Positions 8,676 through 17,654 of a stretch of 64,000 bases of DNA are shown here, one piece after another (the stretch's first letter is position 1; each line of letters begins with the position of its first letter). The notes beneath the pieces are model-generated. The model saw nothing but the letters and a program-made list of their open reading frames with translations, was not told the DNA's origin and did no database searches. The translations under genes and the position numbers were made by a program. The stretch is from Methylonatrum kenyense (GTDB taxonomy: Bacteria > Pseudomonadota > Gammaproteobacteria > Nitrococcales > Aquisalimonadaceae), in contig NZ_JALPKO010000010.1 of NCBI RefSeq assembly GCF_023195885.1, positions 58,830-122,829 of the forward strand. The letters run 5' to 3'.

Positions 8676-9484
8676 TCGAATCGGTGGTCGAGATTTTCCA
8701 TGGCCTGCTCGATTCTGGCGACCTGTGGGCTGGTCAGGTAGTCAAGATAACCGCCAACGCGGCCCTTGCGGGCCTTGAATGACTCCGGGTCGTCAGCGTT
8801 GCCGGGTCTGAGGGCGCTCGGCGAGTTGCCGGAAAGCTGTTTTTCCCTGGCCTGCATGTTGTCGAAACGGCTATATCCCAACGCGTCGTCCAGGGCGTGC
8901 TGATCGATTTCGCCGTTCCCAAGGAACTCGATCACGCGGCTGAACGTGCTGGTGGCTTGCTGGTGCATGGCCTCGTAACGGCACAGCAGGAGCCGGTTTT
9001 CCTGGTCTCCCCATTCCTCGAGCCAGCCATTCATTACCTTGATGACGCGATCAACGCCGTATCGTTTGTCGTTGAGCATGTCGTCGATGCTGCCGTGAAA
9101 CGTCTGGCTGCCCTTAACCCGGCGGGTATTCTGGAAATACAGGGATACCATAAGGTCCCGCGGGTCCCGGGCCAGCAGGAGAATCCTGGCGTTGCGACGG
9201 CGTTCCGGCGGTATCAGGTAACGGCCAATCAAGCGTTGCCACGGGTTGGCGATCGTCAGGTGGGAGTAGCGGTCGTGGGTGAACTGATAGGCCGGTCGCC
9301 CGTCAGCGTAGACGTCGCGCGAGTTCGGGGGCTCCATGGACCCCAGAAGGCGACTGTAGTAGGCATGCAGGAAGACTCTAAGCCAGGTTCGGCCGGATTT
9401 CGGTATGGAGACAATGAAATGGCTCTTGCGCGTGAACAGGCGTTGTTTCTCGCTCATGTTGCGCCAGTCGCGAAGTGGATTCAT
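8651..9484 (-). CDS. PAPS-dependent sulfotransferase
   Basis: 277 residues. The 5'-phosphosulfate loop is clear at residues ~26-36 (SIPKSGRTWLR). The 3'-phosphate motif follows in the middle (ARDPRDLMVSLYFQ), with the conserved Arg and Ser. The protein ends with the lysine- and glycine-containing KARKGRVGGYLDYL stretch typical of the family. It transfers sulfate from PAPS to a hydroxyl; PAP is the by-product. The start overlaps the stop of the GT9 gene (ATGA), which ties it to LPS core assembly and suggests a glycan acceptor. The acceptor itself is inference. Confidence 0.85.
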   Translation of the reverse strand: MNPLRDWRNMSEKQRLFTRKSHFIVSIPKSGRTWLRVFLHAYYSRLLGSMEPPNSRDVYADGRPAYQFTHDRYSHLTIANPWQRLIGRYLIPPERRRNARILLLARDPRDLMVSLYFQNTRRVKGSQTFHGSIDDMLNDKRYGVDRVIKVMNGWLEEWGDQENRLLLCRYEAMHQQATSTFSRVIEFLGNGEIDQHALDDALGYSRFDNMQAREKQLSGNSPSALRPGNADDPESFKARKGRVGGYLDYLTSPQVARIEQAMENLDHRFDYATGRSE

Positions 9485-10542
9485 GTCTGTGTGCCGGGAG
9501 AGTGGTCGAATGGCAGCCGTGTTCGAAAACGTTCTCCCGCTTCATCGATTGCCTGCAAAACGGCGTCCACCGGGATGCTGTCCATCCGGCGGCCGTCGGG
9601 GAAAGTTTTCTTGCCTTCGCTGGGAGGAATGGGTTCTGTCCCGCGGACGACAACCACTTGGTCAGTGAGAGGGCCCCAGCGCTCCGGATCTGTCGGACCG
9701 AAGAGCGCTACGATTGGCGTCCCGCTGGCTGCAGCCATGTGCATGGGGCCGCTATCGTTGCCAATGAAAAGCGCCGTGTTCCGGAACAGCCCGATCAGCG
9801 TGCCGATGTCGATTTTTTCCACCAGATCGATGGGCTTCGTCTGAGCCAGCGCACTAACCTGATCGGCAGCCCCTCGGTCCGGGCCCGCGCCGATTAGCAG
9901 CGGCTGCATGCCTCGGGCGTACAGCGCGTCGATCAGCTGCGCATAGCGGTCCAGTGGCCAATGCTTGTAGCTTTTACCCCCCGCCACATGCAGGCAGACC
10001 CACGGCCGGTCAACAGGTATCTGCTGTGTCTTCGCCACCTTTTGCAGGCGGGTGGCATCCTCGGGCAGTGCCGCCAACTCGGGTCGAGCCCAGCTCAAGT
10101 CAGGCTCGACAGCGCGACCAATGGCACCGTAGATGTCGATACGGTGCACGGTGTTCTCCGGCTTTCGAACATGTTCATTGAAACGGCGTGCGTAAGGGGC
10201 GCTATCCCTGCAGATGCGTCGTGGAGCGCCGCTGAATGCCCCGACGGTGCCGCCGCTGCCGCTGCCGCCGAAATCCACCGCAATGGCTGGTTTCTGCGCT
10301 CTGACCCGCTGTAACAGCTTTGCGAAATTCCAGAACTCCCGCAGGCGTCCGCCACCCCTTCCAAGTGTGAGCACCGGGCATTTCAATGCGGGCATGCGCT
10401 GGATCAGGGCAAGATGCGGCCCATGAACCACCAGCTGGCTTTGGCGGCGCGCCGCCAGCGCCGCCAGCACCGGGCTGGCGACAAGAAAGTTCCCCAGGTG
10501 CCTGTCCAGCATCAGCAATGTAATCGTTTCTCGTGGGCTCAC
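9481..10542 (-). CDS. Glycosyltransferase family 9 (heptosyltransferase-like)
   Basis: 353 residues with the two-domain heptosyltransferase plan. The N-terminal domain has LLMLDRHLGNFLVASPVL, and the C-terminal domain has VCLHVAGGKSYKHWPLDRYA and IGNDSGPMHMAAASGTP. This is the ADP-heptose-binding signature of the WaaC/WaaF/WaaQ group. It is less close to WaaF than the gene at 14582 and could be WaaC- or WaaQ-like. No other heptosyltransferase I candidate is in the window. The kinase gene upstream ends 9 bp away and the sulfotransferase gene overlaps its stop, so it is part of a tight unit. Confidence 0.85.
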   Translation of the reverse strand: MSPRETITLLMLDRHLGNFLVASPVLAALAARRQSQLVVHGPHLALIQRMPALKCPVLTLGRGGGRLREFWNFAKLLQRVRAQKPAIAVDFGGSGSGGTVGAFSGAPRRICRDSAPYARRFNEHVRKPENTVHRIDIYGAIGRAVEPDLSWARPELAALPEDATRLQKVAKTQQIPVDRPWVCLHVAGGKSYKHWPLDRYAQLIDALYARGMQPLLIGAGPDRGAADQVSALAQTKPIDLVEKIDIGTLIGLFRNTALFIGNDSGPMHMAAASGTPIVALFGPTDPERWGPLTDQVVVVRGTEPIPPSEGKKTFPDGRRMDSIPVDAVLQAIDEAGERFRTRLPFDHSPGTQT

Positions 10543-10551
10543 TTCGTCTTC

Positions 10552-11343
10552 TCAGTTCAGGCTGACGGCTGCTCGACCATACCGTTTGCGATGGCGGCGG
10601 CTGATGGTGTCGATGGTTTCCGCGACGGCCGGCAACAAGGACGCTTCGTCAAGCCCGCGGAGGGCGCAGTAGCGGCTGATGAAGTCCAGCGCCCAGTGCC
10701 GCTTCAGGCCCGCCTCCAGGCCGTTGGTCAGGAAGCGAGCGAGATCGCGTGCAACGGCGGGGCGTTCCGGTTTGCTGCAACGGCGTGCCCCGTCCAGGTC
10801 TGCGATAACGACGTCGCCGCAATCGGACCACAGTATATTGCCCCACTTGAAGTCACGGTGGACGACATCGGCATCGTGCAATGCAGCCAGCGCGCGGGTG
10901 ACTTTTTCTGTAATTGCCTCGGCTTCCGGCAAGGTGTTCGCCGCGAGATGGTCGTTGAAGCTCCTGCAGTGCTCCAGTGCCTCACAGAAAAACCAGCTCT
11001 CCCGTCTGCCGTCGAGATAGCCAACTGGGCGCGCAATCGGTACACCGCGAGCGTGCAAATGCCGGGAAATATGCCAGACATGCCGCGCCCGGGAGGTGAT
11101 TCCGAAGAATCCCAACATGCGGCGCCAGCCCTGGCGCGGATAGCGTTTGTAGAACAGTGAATATGGTGCATCCGGTGGCCGAATGAATCCGCTTTCCACG
11201 TCGGCGTCGTGTTTCAGCACGGTTCGCGGCCAATTTTGGAAACGTGGCGAGTCGCCCGCGAGGGCCCGCTGCAGGTCATGATCATTGATCACTTCGCCGC
11301 GGAATCCCGATGCACGCAGGGTAACGGTTTGCTTTGACATCAT
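10552..11343 (-). CDS. LPS core kinase (WaaP/Kdo-kinase-like fold)
   Basis: 263 residues with an intact kinase core. An ATP-site lysine lies in SLFYKRYPR (Lys66). The catalytic loop is VHRDFKWGNIL (Asp164, Asn169), and the metal-binding Asp is in VIADLDGARR (Asp182). The fold belongs to the lipopolysaccharide kinase group used to phosphorylate core sugars in the cytoplasm. Its ATG overlaps the stop of the upstream kinase gene (ATGA). The position after waaP and another small kinase is like the wapP/wapQ region of Pseudomonas. Which heptose hydroxyl it targets cannot be read from the sequence. Confidence 0.8.
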   Translation of the reverse strand: MMSKQTVTLRASGFRGEVINDHDLQRALAGDSPRFQNWPRTVLKHDADVESGFIRPPDAPYSLFYKRYPRQGWRRMLGFFGITSRARHVWHISRHLHARGVPIARPVGYLDGRRESWFFCEALEHCRSFNDHLAANTLPEAEAITEKVTRALAALHDADVVHRDFKWGNILWSDCGDVVIADLDGARRCSKPERPAVARDLARFLTNGLEAGLKRHWALDFISRYCALRGLDEASLLPAVAETIDTISRRHRKRYGRAAVSLN

Positions 11344-12158
11344 GACGCGCCGGCAGTGAAACGCGCCTTCGGACCGCCCCGTTGGTTCCGCTCTGCGCGG
11401 CGGACCTCGGTGGCCTGCATGAGATATTTGGCCAACTCCGAAACCTCCGACCGACTCATTTCGCTGGTCTGCGCATACTTCAGCAGGAAGCGCAGCCGGC
11501 TGCTGCGCGAGAGGAATCGGGGACGCATCATGTTCAATTGCACAAGGTTCTTCCGCAGCCTTGCGTCGTTGTCGACTTTGCGGCTGGATTCGTTGTCGAG
11601 AAAGACGAAATTTCCACCGGGTCTTGGTGGTGACAGCAATACGTTACCCAGTCGCAGGTCCCCGTGCAGCCAACGCAGATGGTGCAGGCGTGCCACTTCC
11701 GCGGCGAATTCCCGTTGAACGGCCTGCCGATCCGTTACCGGCAGCAGCGGTGGTCCCAGGCGGCTCGAGATTAGCCGCGACAAGCTGTCGCCGGCCACCG
11801 CCCGCATCAGCAGGATCTCCCGCGTGCCATCCCAGCCGTGCGCCAACACCACTGGTGCATGGAAGCCGTCCGCTTCCAGTTCATGGCCACGCCGCACCGC
11901 GCGTACGCCACGGCTGCCGCGGAACAGGCTTTTCAACAATTCCAGCGGGTCGCGTGGCAGGAACACCTTCAGCACCACATCCTCGCCCCGCCAGTGGCCG
12001 CGGGCGACACGGGCCTGGGCCGAACTGCTGAGTGCATGCCAGCCGGACGGCGGTTCGCCGTTCAGCAATTGCCGGGCGACCATACGTAGGTCTCTGGGCA
12101 GGGGTTCGATACCCGGAATACTGGGACGAAAACCGAGCCAGGCGAGCAGGCGGGTCAT
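11340..12158 (-). CDS. LPS core kinase-like protein
   Basis: 272 residues from the ATG at 12158 (MTRLLAWLGF). The open frame extends another 99 codons upstream, but those are composed of repeat sequence. Lys64 in VVLKVF, Asp167 and Asn172 in LHGDLRLGNVLL and Asp188 in FLDNES form a complete kinase active site of the RIO/WaaP-like type. The C-terminal ~80 residues are rich in Arg and probably contact the anionic substrate. It is the first gene of a unit that continues through the second kinase, GT9 and the sulfotransferase. Role inferred: phosphorylation of a core sugar. Confidence 0.78.
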   Translation of the reverse strand: MTRLLAWLGFRPSIPGIEPLPRDLRMVARQLLNGEPPSGWHALSSSAQARVARGHWRGEDVVLKVFLPRDPLELLKSLFRGSRGVRAVRRGHELEADGFHAPVVLAHGWDGTREILLMRAVAGDSLSRLISSRLGPPLLPVTDRQAVQREFAAEVARLHHLRWLHGDLRLGNVLLSPPRPGGNFVFLDNESSRKVDNDARLRKNLVQLNMMRPRFLSRSSRLRFLLKYAQTSEMSRSEVSELAKYLMQATEVRRAERNQRGGPKARFTAGAS

Positions 12159-12174
12159 CGGTGCCACCAGTGGG

Positions 12175-12626
12175 TGGGTTTTCGGACAGAAAAGGTTTTC
12201 GGTTTTCGGACCAAACCAGGAATAGCCCGTGCCACCCGGATTGCCATGGCGTTTTCGTCTATGGCGTAGGGTGGAATAAGCGAAGCGATTCCACGCGGTG
12301 TGATCCCCCCCGAGCAGTCCACCCACGTCCACGCGACACGACGCATGGCCGATTCGGCGTATGTGGTAACCGGCGATTTCGTGATTCGCATGTTGGTCAG
12401 ATGGGCCGTGGGTTTTCGGACAACGAAGGTTTTCGGACAAGGAAGAGCGGCGCACCGTTTCCGAAAACCTTTTTTGTCGTCATTCCGCTCATCCGCGTGG
12501 ATCCGCTGCGCTTGATCCACCCTACGAAAACCACGGAGACATCGCGCCGATTCCGATGCCCTGGATATCCCTTGACCTGGTCCGAAAACCGAAAACCTTC
12601 GTTGTCCGAAAACCCATCCCACGCCC
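12175..12626. repeat. Composite intergenic repeat block (GGTTTTCGGACA words and TAGGGTGG hairpins)
   Basis: This 450-bp gap between waaP and the next kinase gene holds no gene. The word GGTTTTCGG/ACA and its complement recur near 12179-12217, 12412-12440, 12460-12475 and 12580-12615, in both orientations. This gives potential long-range hairpins. Two further hairpin units related to TAGGGTGGAATAAGCGAAGC lie at about 12266-12297 and, inverted, 12495-12527. The region spans the junction where the core-kinase operon may be split into two transcripts. No clear promoter was recognised. Confidence 0.75.
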
Positions 12627-12627
12627 A

Positions 12628-13449
12628 TCACCCGTGCTCCTTGCGGTACTGCCAGCGGGCGCGCTCGGCGACGGCGCGCCAGAGGGCGGCGTCTTCCTCC
12701 AGGGTGTGGCGCAGGGGTTTGCCGGTGTAGAGCCGCATGAAGCGGAACAGGTCGCGGTCGCGCAGGCCGATGTCCATGGCCGAGAAATACAGGCCGCCGA
12801 TGTCCTTGACCCGCGCCCGCATCGACAGTTTCTGGAAGCGTTGCACACGGTGCAGGTCCATCAGGTGCAGGCGCAGCGGCGAGTCCGGGTCCTTGCGCGG
12901 GTCGGCGCCGTTCAGGTCCAGCCGGAAATGGCAGAGGTAGAAATCCCGGTGGTGCAGGCCGTCCTGGTGCAGGATCCGGGCGATACGCGCGACCTCGCGG
13001 GTCAGGCGCAGCCGGAAATGCGCCGCCGGTGGCCGCTGGGGCCAGGCCAGGCATTCGTTCTCCAGGGTGATGGTCCGGCCCAGGTCGGCGGTGACGACAA
13101 AGGATTGCCGGCGGGCCGGGTTCCACTGGCTGCGACGGCCGTAGGCCACCGGTGGCGTGGTCTGGATGCCGAGTGCGCGCAGGCGGTGGATGGCGGCCCA
13201 TTCCCGTTCGGCGCCCAGCACCGGGATCCGGAACTGCAGCAGCTTGCGCAGGATGCGCGGCCAGGGCATGCCGTTATGGGTCTTGGCGAAATACCAGTGA
13301 TCGCCAAGCTGGAAGCGGAAGGTGCGGCGTCCGTCCACCGCGCGGACCACATCGCCGTCCAGCCTCATGACCGCATCGAAGGGATCACCCGGCGGCAGCG
13401 CGGCGCGGAAGGCCGGCTCCATCTGCAATTCGTCGTGGCGCCGGATCAT
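12628..13449 (-). CDS. waaP: Lipopolysaccharide core heptose(I) kinase WaaP
   Basis: 273 residues from ATG 13449, which overlaps the waaG stop (ATGA). An upstream extension of 64 codons lies inside waaG and is rejected. The WaaP-type active site is present: Lys56 in WYFAKTH, the catalytic loop LHHRDFYLCHF (Asp169) and LMDLHRV. The family uses ATP to phosphorylate O4 of the first heptose of the inner core, which stabilises the outer membrane. It is the third gene of the waaF-waaG-waaP series, in the same order as in Pseudomonas and enteric core loci. Length is close to the usual ~265-270. Confidence 0.93.
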   Translation of the reverse strand: MIRRHDELQMEPAFRAALPPGDPFDAVMRLDGDVVRAVDGRRTFRFQLGDHWYFAKTHNGMPWPRILRKLLQFRIPVLGAEREWAAIHRLRALGIQTTPPVAYGRRSQWNPARRQSFVVTADLGRTITLENECLAWPQRPPAAHFRLRLTREVARIARILHQDGLHHRDFYLCHFRLDLNGADPRKDPDSPLRLHLMDLHRVQRFQKLSMRARVKDIGGLYFSAMDIGLRDRDLFRFMRLYTGKPLRHTLEEDAALWRAVAERARWQYRKEHG

Positions 13450-14582
13450 TCCGCCACCTCGCCATACTTCGGACCCTCGATCACCCGCACCGCGTGTTCG
13501 GCCCGGTTGCCGAGCTCGGTTTCGGCGGCGTAGGCAAGGGCGTTGGCACGCCATGCGTCGCGCTGCTTGCTGTCCAGCATTTCGCTCAGCGCCCGGTCCA
13601 GGGTCTCCTGCCGGAACGGCTCCGCGATCACCTGGCCGCATTCGGCTGCGCTGACATGCGCGGCATAACCGCAGTTTCCCGTGACCAGCGCGGGCAGTCC
13701 GGCGGCAATGGCCTCGACGATGGCGGTGCCGGTGTTCTCCTGGTAGGCCACATGCAGCAACAGGTCGGCGGCGAACAGGAAATCGGGCACGTCATCCCGG
13801 CCCTGCAGCAGATGTACCTGCTCGGCAAGGCCAAGCCGGCTTGCCAGACGACGGATCGGCCCGGGTTGGCCCTTGCCCAGCACATAAAGCTGGCTGCGTT
13901 GGCGCTTAGCATCGGGCAGGGCAGCCAGCGCGCGGACCGCGCGGTCCACGCCCTTGCGCCGGTAGTCGGAGCCGACCATCAGCAGCAGCCGCTGATCGTC
14001 CGCAAGCCCGAGGTCTTGCCGCATCCGCCTGCGACGTTCCGGATAATCGGCCGGCGCGAAGCGGTCCGGCGAGACATAGGGTGGCATCGGCCGGAAACGG
14101 TCGGGCCGCGTGTTGTACCAGTGCTGGAACAGCGGCTGCTCGGCCGGCGACAGCAGCAGGATGTGGTTGCGGGTGTTGGCCGCGAACACCGCCTGCTCGA
14201 AGGCGGCGAGCTGCTTGAAGCGCGCCGAGCGGCGATACAGCCAGCCGCGGTGCATGGCCCGGTGCATCAGGCAGGGGTCGGCGTTGTAGTAGACGTCCAG
14301 CCCCGGCAGTTTGTTGAAGCCGACGATCCTGTCATAGCCTCCCTGTCGCAGTCGCGGCTCCAGGGCCTCGGCGAAGCGGCGATAGCGTACGTGGTTGCGC
14401 CAGCCCCCCACCTCGACCCGTTCGATCCGCAGTGCCGGATGGCTCGGGTCCCAGCCCTCCCAGGCCAGCGTGAAGACGTCCACCTCATGACCGTGGGCCA
14501 GACACAGTTCGGTGATGCGCCGGAAATTGCGCTGCAGGCCGCCGTGGGGGAAATACTTGAACAGCAGTAGCGCCAGCCGCAT
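13446..14582 (-). CDS. waaG: LPS core glucosyltransferase WaaG (RfaG)
   Basis: 378 residues starting at MRLALLLFKYFPHGGLQRN. Start 14582 is chosen because it shares one base with the waaF stop (TGATG). The opening motif with HGGLQR is diagnostic for WaaG. LLLMVGSDYRRKGVDRAV and AYQENTGTAIVEAIAAGLP give the GT-B donor site. The enzyme adds the first outer-core hexose to heptose II on the cytoplasmic side of the inner membrane. It belongs to the waaF-waaG-waaP coupled unit. Length equals the E. coli protein within a few residues. Confidence 0.93.
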   Translation of the reverse strand: MRLALLLFKYFPHGGLQRNFRRITELCLAHGHEVDVFTLAWEGWDPSHPALRIERVEVGGWRNHVRYRRFAEALEPRLRQGGYDRIVGFNKLPGLDVYYNADPCLMHRAMHRGWLYRRSARFKQLAAFEQAVFAANTRNHILLLSPAEQPLFQHWYNTRPDRFRPMPPYVSPDRFAPADYPERRRRMRQDLGLADDQRLLLMVGSDYRRKGVDRAVRALAALPDAKRQRSQLYVLGKGQPGPIRRLASRLGLAEQVHLLQGRDDVPDFLFAADLLLHVAYQENTGTAIVEAIAAGLPALVTGNCGYAAHVSAAECGQVIAEPFRQETLDRALSEMLDSKQRDAWRANALAYAAETELGNRAEHAVRVIEGPKYGEVAE

Positions 14583-15628
14583 CAGCCCGGCTCCTGCTGC
14601 AGCAGTTCCTCTGCAGCCAGATGCACGCGATCCGGGTCGAGTTGGCGCAGGCAGTTCAGGTGTCCCAGCGGGCATTCGCGCTGGAAGCAGGGGCTGCAGT
14701 CCAGGCCCAGGCTCAGGATCCGTGCCTGGGGGTTCATCGGCGGCGTGTAGTCGGGATCGGAGGAGCCGTAGAGGGCCACCAGCCGGGTGCCGGTGGCAGC
14801 GGCGATGTGCATCAGGCCGGAATCGTTGCTGACCACCAGATCCGCCACGGCCAGCAGGTCGATGGCCTGTGCCAGACTGGTGCGTCCGGCCAGCACGGCC
14901 GCACCCTGGGCGCGATCACGGATCGACTGGCAGATGGCCCGGTCCTTGTCGGAGCCCAGCAGCCAGACCTGCCAGCCCTGCTGCAGGCGACGACGGGCGA
15001 TATCCGCATAGTATTCGGCTGGCCAGCGCTTGGCCGGGCCGTATTCGGCTCCCGGGCACAGGGCCAGAACCGGACTGCCGTCCTCGGCCAGGTCCAGCGC
15101 CACACGCGCATCATGCGCGCCTTCGACGGAGGCGGCGAGGCGGGGTATCGGGATCGGATCGGGCAGCGGCTCGCCGGCAGCAAAGCCCAGCGACAGGAAG
15201 CGGTCCACGGTCCGGTAGGCGGCCTGCTTGCGATCCCGCAGATCGTTCAGCAGCGCGAAGCGGAGCTCGCCGCGGAAGCCGGTACGCAGCGGGATGCCGG
15301 CGGCGCGCAATGGCAGCGCCGCCTTGGCCGAGCGCGGCAGCACGATGCCCTGCCGGTACTGCCGGTCGCGCAGTCGGCGACCCAGCGCCCAGCGTCGGCG
15401 CAGCGCGCGTTCGCCATGCGCCACCGGCAGGCTGATGGCCTCGCGCACTTCTGGCATGCGTGCCAGCAGCGGCATGCTCCAGGGCGGCGCAATCACATCG
15501 ACGGCCGGTTGTCCGGGCCGTGCGCGCAGGGCCATGAACAGGCTCTGTGCCAGCACCATGTCGCCCACCCAGGCAGGGCCCACTACCAGCACGGCGGCAT
15601 TGCTGTTACTTGTCGGCAGGCGTGTCAT
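14582..15628 (-). CDS. waaF: ADP-heptose:LPS heptosyltransferase II (WaaF)
   Basis: 348 residues from ATG 15628 (MTRLPTSNSNAAVLVVGPAW), the usual WaaF length. An 81-codon upstream extension overlaps dxs and is not used. Motifs: VVGPAWVGDMVLAQSLF at the acceptor side, LCPGAEYGPAKRWPAEYYA and VVSNDSGLMHIAAATGT at the ADP-heptose site, and the C-terminal Cys cluster DCSPCFQRECPLGHLNC found in WaaF. It adds the second heptose to the inner core. The dxs gene ends 53 bp upstream in the same direction, so waaF may be read from the dxs transcript. Confidence 0.94.
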   Translation of the reverse strand: MTRLPTSNSNAAVLVVGPAWVGDMVLAQSLFMALRARPGQPAVDVIAPPWSMPLLARMPEVREAISLPVAHGERALRRRWALGRRLRDRQYRQGIVLPRSAKAALPLRAAGIPLRTGFRGELRFALLNDLRDRKQAAYRTVDRFLSLGFAAGEPLPDPIPIPRLAASVEGAHDARVALDLAEDGSPVLALCPGAEYGPAKRWPAEYYADIARRRLQQGWQVWLLGSDKDRAICQSIRDRAQGAAVLAGRTSLAQAIDLLAVADLVVSNDSGLMHIAAATGTRLVALYGSSDPDYTPPMNPQARILSLGLDCSPCFQRECPLGHLNCLRQLDPDRVHLAAEELLQQEPG

Positions 15629-15680
15629 GGCGGCGATTGTAGCGCGAGCCGTGATTCCGGGGGCGGTCCGTCCGTGTTGC

Positions 15681-17573
15681 TCAGCTGCGTTCCAGGATGC
15701 CCGGTTGCTGTTCCGCGAAGCGACGGATGCGGCGCAGCAGGCCGTTGGCATCAAGGCCCGCCGCCTGCAGCAGGTCCTCGCGGCTGCCGTGGGGCAGGTA
15801 GTTGTCGGCCAGGCCGATGTGCCGGATCGGCACCTGCAGGCCGCGCTCGGCCAGCCATTCGGCGACGCCACTGCCCGCGCCGCCAGCCACGGCGTTTTCC
15901 TCCACCGTGACCAGCAGTTTGTGCCCGGCTGCCATGCGTTCGATCATCGGTCCGTCCAGCGGTTTGACGAATCGCATGTTGACCAGGCTGGCATCCAGCT
16001 CCTCGGCCGCCGCCGCGGCGGCCGGCACCAGGCTGCCGAAGGCAAGGATGGCGATGCCCCGCCCCTGTCGCCGCAACTCGGCCTGCCCCAGGGGCAGTTC
16101 CTCCAGATCCTCGGGTACGGCCACGCCCGGGCCGCCGCCGCGCGGGTAGCGGATCGCCGAGGGCCCCTCCAGGCGATAGCCGGTGCTCAGCATGCGCCGG
16201 CACTCCGCCTCGTCGGCCGGCGCCATCACCGTCATGTTGGGGATACAGCGCAGGTAGCTCAGGTCGAAGGATCCGGCATGGGTCGCGCCGTCCGGACCCA
16301 CCAGTCCGGCACGGTCAATGGCGAAAACCACCGGCAGGTTCTGTAGCGCGACGTCGTGGATCAACTGGTCATAGCCGCGCTGCAGGAAGGTGGAGTAGAT
16401 CGCGACCACCGGACGCAGTCCCTCGCAGGCCATGCCGGCCGCCAGGGTCACCGCATGTTGTTCGGCGATGCCGACATCGAAGTACTGCCCGGGGTGTTCC
16501 TTCGAGAAGCGGACCATGCCGGACCCTTCGCGCATGGCCGGTGTGATTGCGGCAAGGCGCTGGTCCCGGGCTGCCATGTCACACAACCAGTCGCCGAATA
16601 CCTGGCTGTAGCTGACCGCGCCCGGGCGGCCGGAGGGTTGCAGGCCGTGGGAGGGATCGAACGGGCTGACGCCGTGATAGCCCACCGGATCGTTTTCGGC
16701 CGGGTCATAACCCTTGCCCTTGCGGGTCACGACATGCAGCAGCCGCGGCCCCTTCTGCCGGCGGAGATTGCGCAGCACGTCCACCAGGGCGTCCATGTCA
16801 TGGCCGTCCACCGGGCCGTAGTAATCGATGTTCAACGCCTCGAACAGGCTGCTGGGCGAGGCAGCCAGGCTTTTCACCTGCGCTTCGACGCGGCCGGCCA
16901 GTTCCCGGGCCGAGGGCAACTGATCGAGTACCCGTTTGCCGCCCTCGCGCAGACCGCGTGCGATACGCCCGGAGAGCAGCCGGGTCAGGTGGCCGGTCAG
17001 GGCGCCGACATTGGGCGAGATCGACATCTCGTTGTCGTTGAGAATGATCAGCAGGTCGGCCTCCGCATCGCCGGCATGGTCCATGGCCTCGAAGGCCATG
17101 CCGCCTGTCATCGCGCCGTCACCAATGATCGCCACGGCGCGGCTGTCGCTGCCGTTGCTGCGGGCCGCCAGGGCCATGCCCAGGGCGGCGCTGATCGAGG
17201 TGCTGGAATGACCGGTACCGAAACAGTCGTAGGGGCTTTCCTCGCGCTTGGGGAACGGCGACAGGCCGCCGGTCTTGCGAATACTGGCCAGTTGTTGCCG
17301 GCGGCCGGTGAGGATCTTGTGCGGGTAGGTCTGATGGCCCACGTCCCAGACCAGCCGGTCCTGCGGTGTCTGATAGATGTAGTGCAGCGCGATGGTCAGC
17401 TCCACGGTGCCGAGCCCGGCGCCGAGGTGGCCGCCGTTCTGCGCCACCGTCTCCAGCAGATAGCTGCGAAGCTCCTCGGCCAGCGGCGCCAGCCGGCTCG
17501 CTGGCAGGGCGCGCAGATCCTCCGGATGGTCGATTGTCTCCAGCAGAGGGTAGGTGTTCTGGCGCATCAGCAC
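15681..17573 (-). CDS. dxs: 1-deoxy-D-xylulose-5-phosphate synthase
   Basis: 630 residues, normal for the family. The thiamine-diphosphate motif is [20 protein letters not shown]...NDNEMSIS. Other signatures are [20 protein letters not shown] with the catalytic His, and [20 protein letters not shown]. It condenses pyruvate and glyceraldehyde-3-phosphate in the first step of the MEP isoprenoid pathway and supplies precursors for undecaprenyl carriers and thiamine/pyridoxal. Starts at 17573 or the second Met at 17567 are both possible. The 81 bp to purE is a divergent promoter region. Confidence 0.97.
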   Translation of the reverse strand: MLMRQNTYPLLETIDHPEDLRALPASRLAPLAEELRSYLLETVAQNGGHLGAGLGTVELTIALHYIYQTPQDRLVWDVGHQTYPHKILTGRRQQLASIRKTGGLSPFPKREESPYDCFGTGHSSTSISAALGMALAARSNGSDSRAVAIIGDGAMTGGMAFEAMDHAGDAEADLLIILNDNEMSISPNVGALTGHLTRLLSGRIARGLREGGKRVLDQLPSARELAGRVEAQVKSLAASPSSLFEALNIDYYGPVDGHDMDALVDVLRNLRRQKGPRLLHVVTRKGKGYDPAENDPVGYHGVSPFDPSHGLQPSGRPGAVSYSQVFGDWLCDMAARDQRLAAITPAMREGSGMVRFSKEHPGQYFDVGIAEQHAVTLAAGMACEGLRPVVAIYSTFLQRGYDQLIHDVALQNLPVVFAIDRAGLVGPDGATHAGSFDLSYLRCIPNMTVMAPADEAECRRMLSTGYRLEGPSAIRYPRGGGPGVAVPEDLEELPLGQAELRRQGRGIAILAFGSLVPAAAAAAEELDASLVNMRFVKPLDGPMIERMAAGHKLLVTVEENAVAGGAGSGVAEWLAERGLQVPIRHIGLADNYLPHGSREDLLQAAGLDANGLLRRIRRFAEQQPGILERS

Positions 17574-17592
17574 CTCACTGGTCAGTCATGGA

Positions 17593-17620
17593 TTCGCTTT
17601 GCCCCGGCAGATGCTAAAAT
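17593..17620 (+). promoter_or_regulatory. Possible sigma70 promoter for purE
   Basis: An extended -10 element TGCTAAAAT (17612-17620) lies 35 bp before the purE start, with a weak -35 (TTCGCT) 16 bp further upstream. The gap between the divergent dxs and purE starts is short, so some promoter must lie here. No PurR-like palindrome was seen. Confidence 0.4.
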
Positions 17621-17654
17621 CCTCGCCTTTTTCCGGCCATCCGGAGATGGAAGC

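Noticed and set aside
12159..12455. 99-codon N-terminal extension of the kinase gene at 11340
   Set aside because: It is composed of repeat words and hairpin units; the kinase fold begins at the Met at 12158.
16356..17654. A long open frame leading into purE that would give a 595-residue protein
   Set aside because: The upstream part is antisense to dxs; PurE has its own ATG with a ribosome site at 17655 and the normal length of 162 residues.
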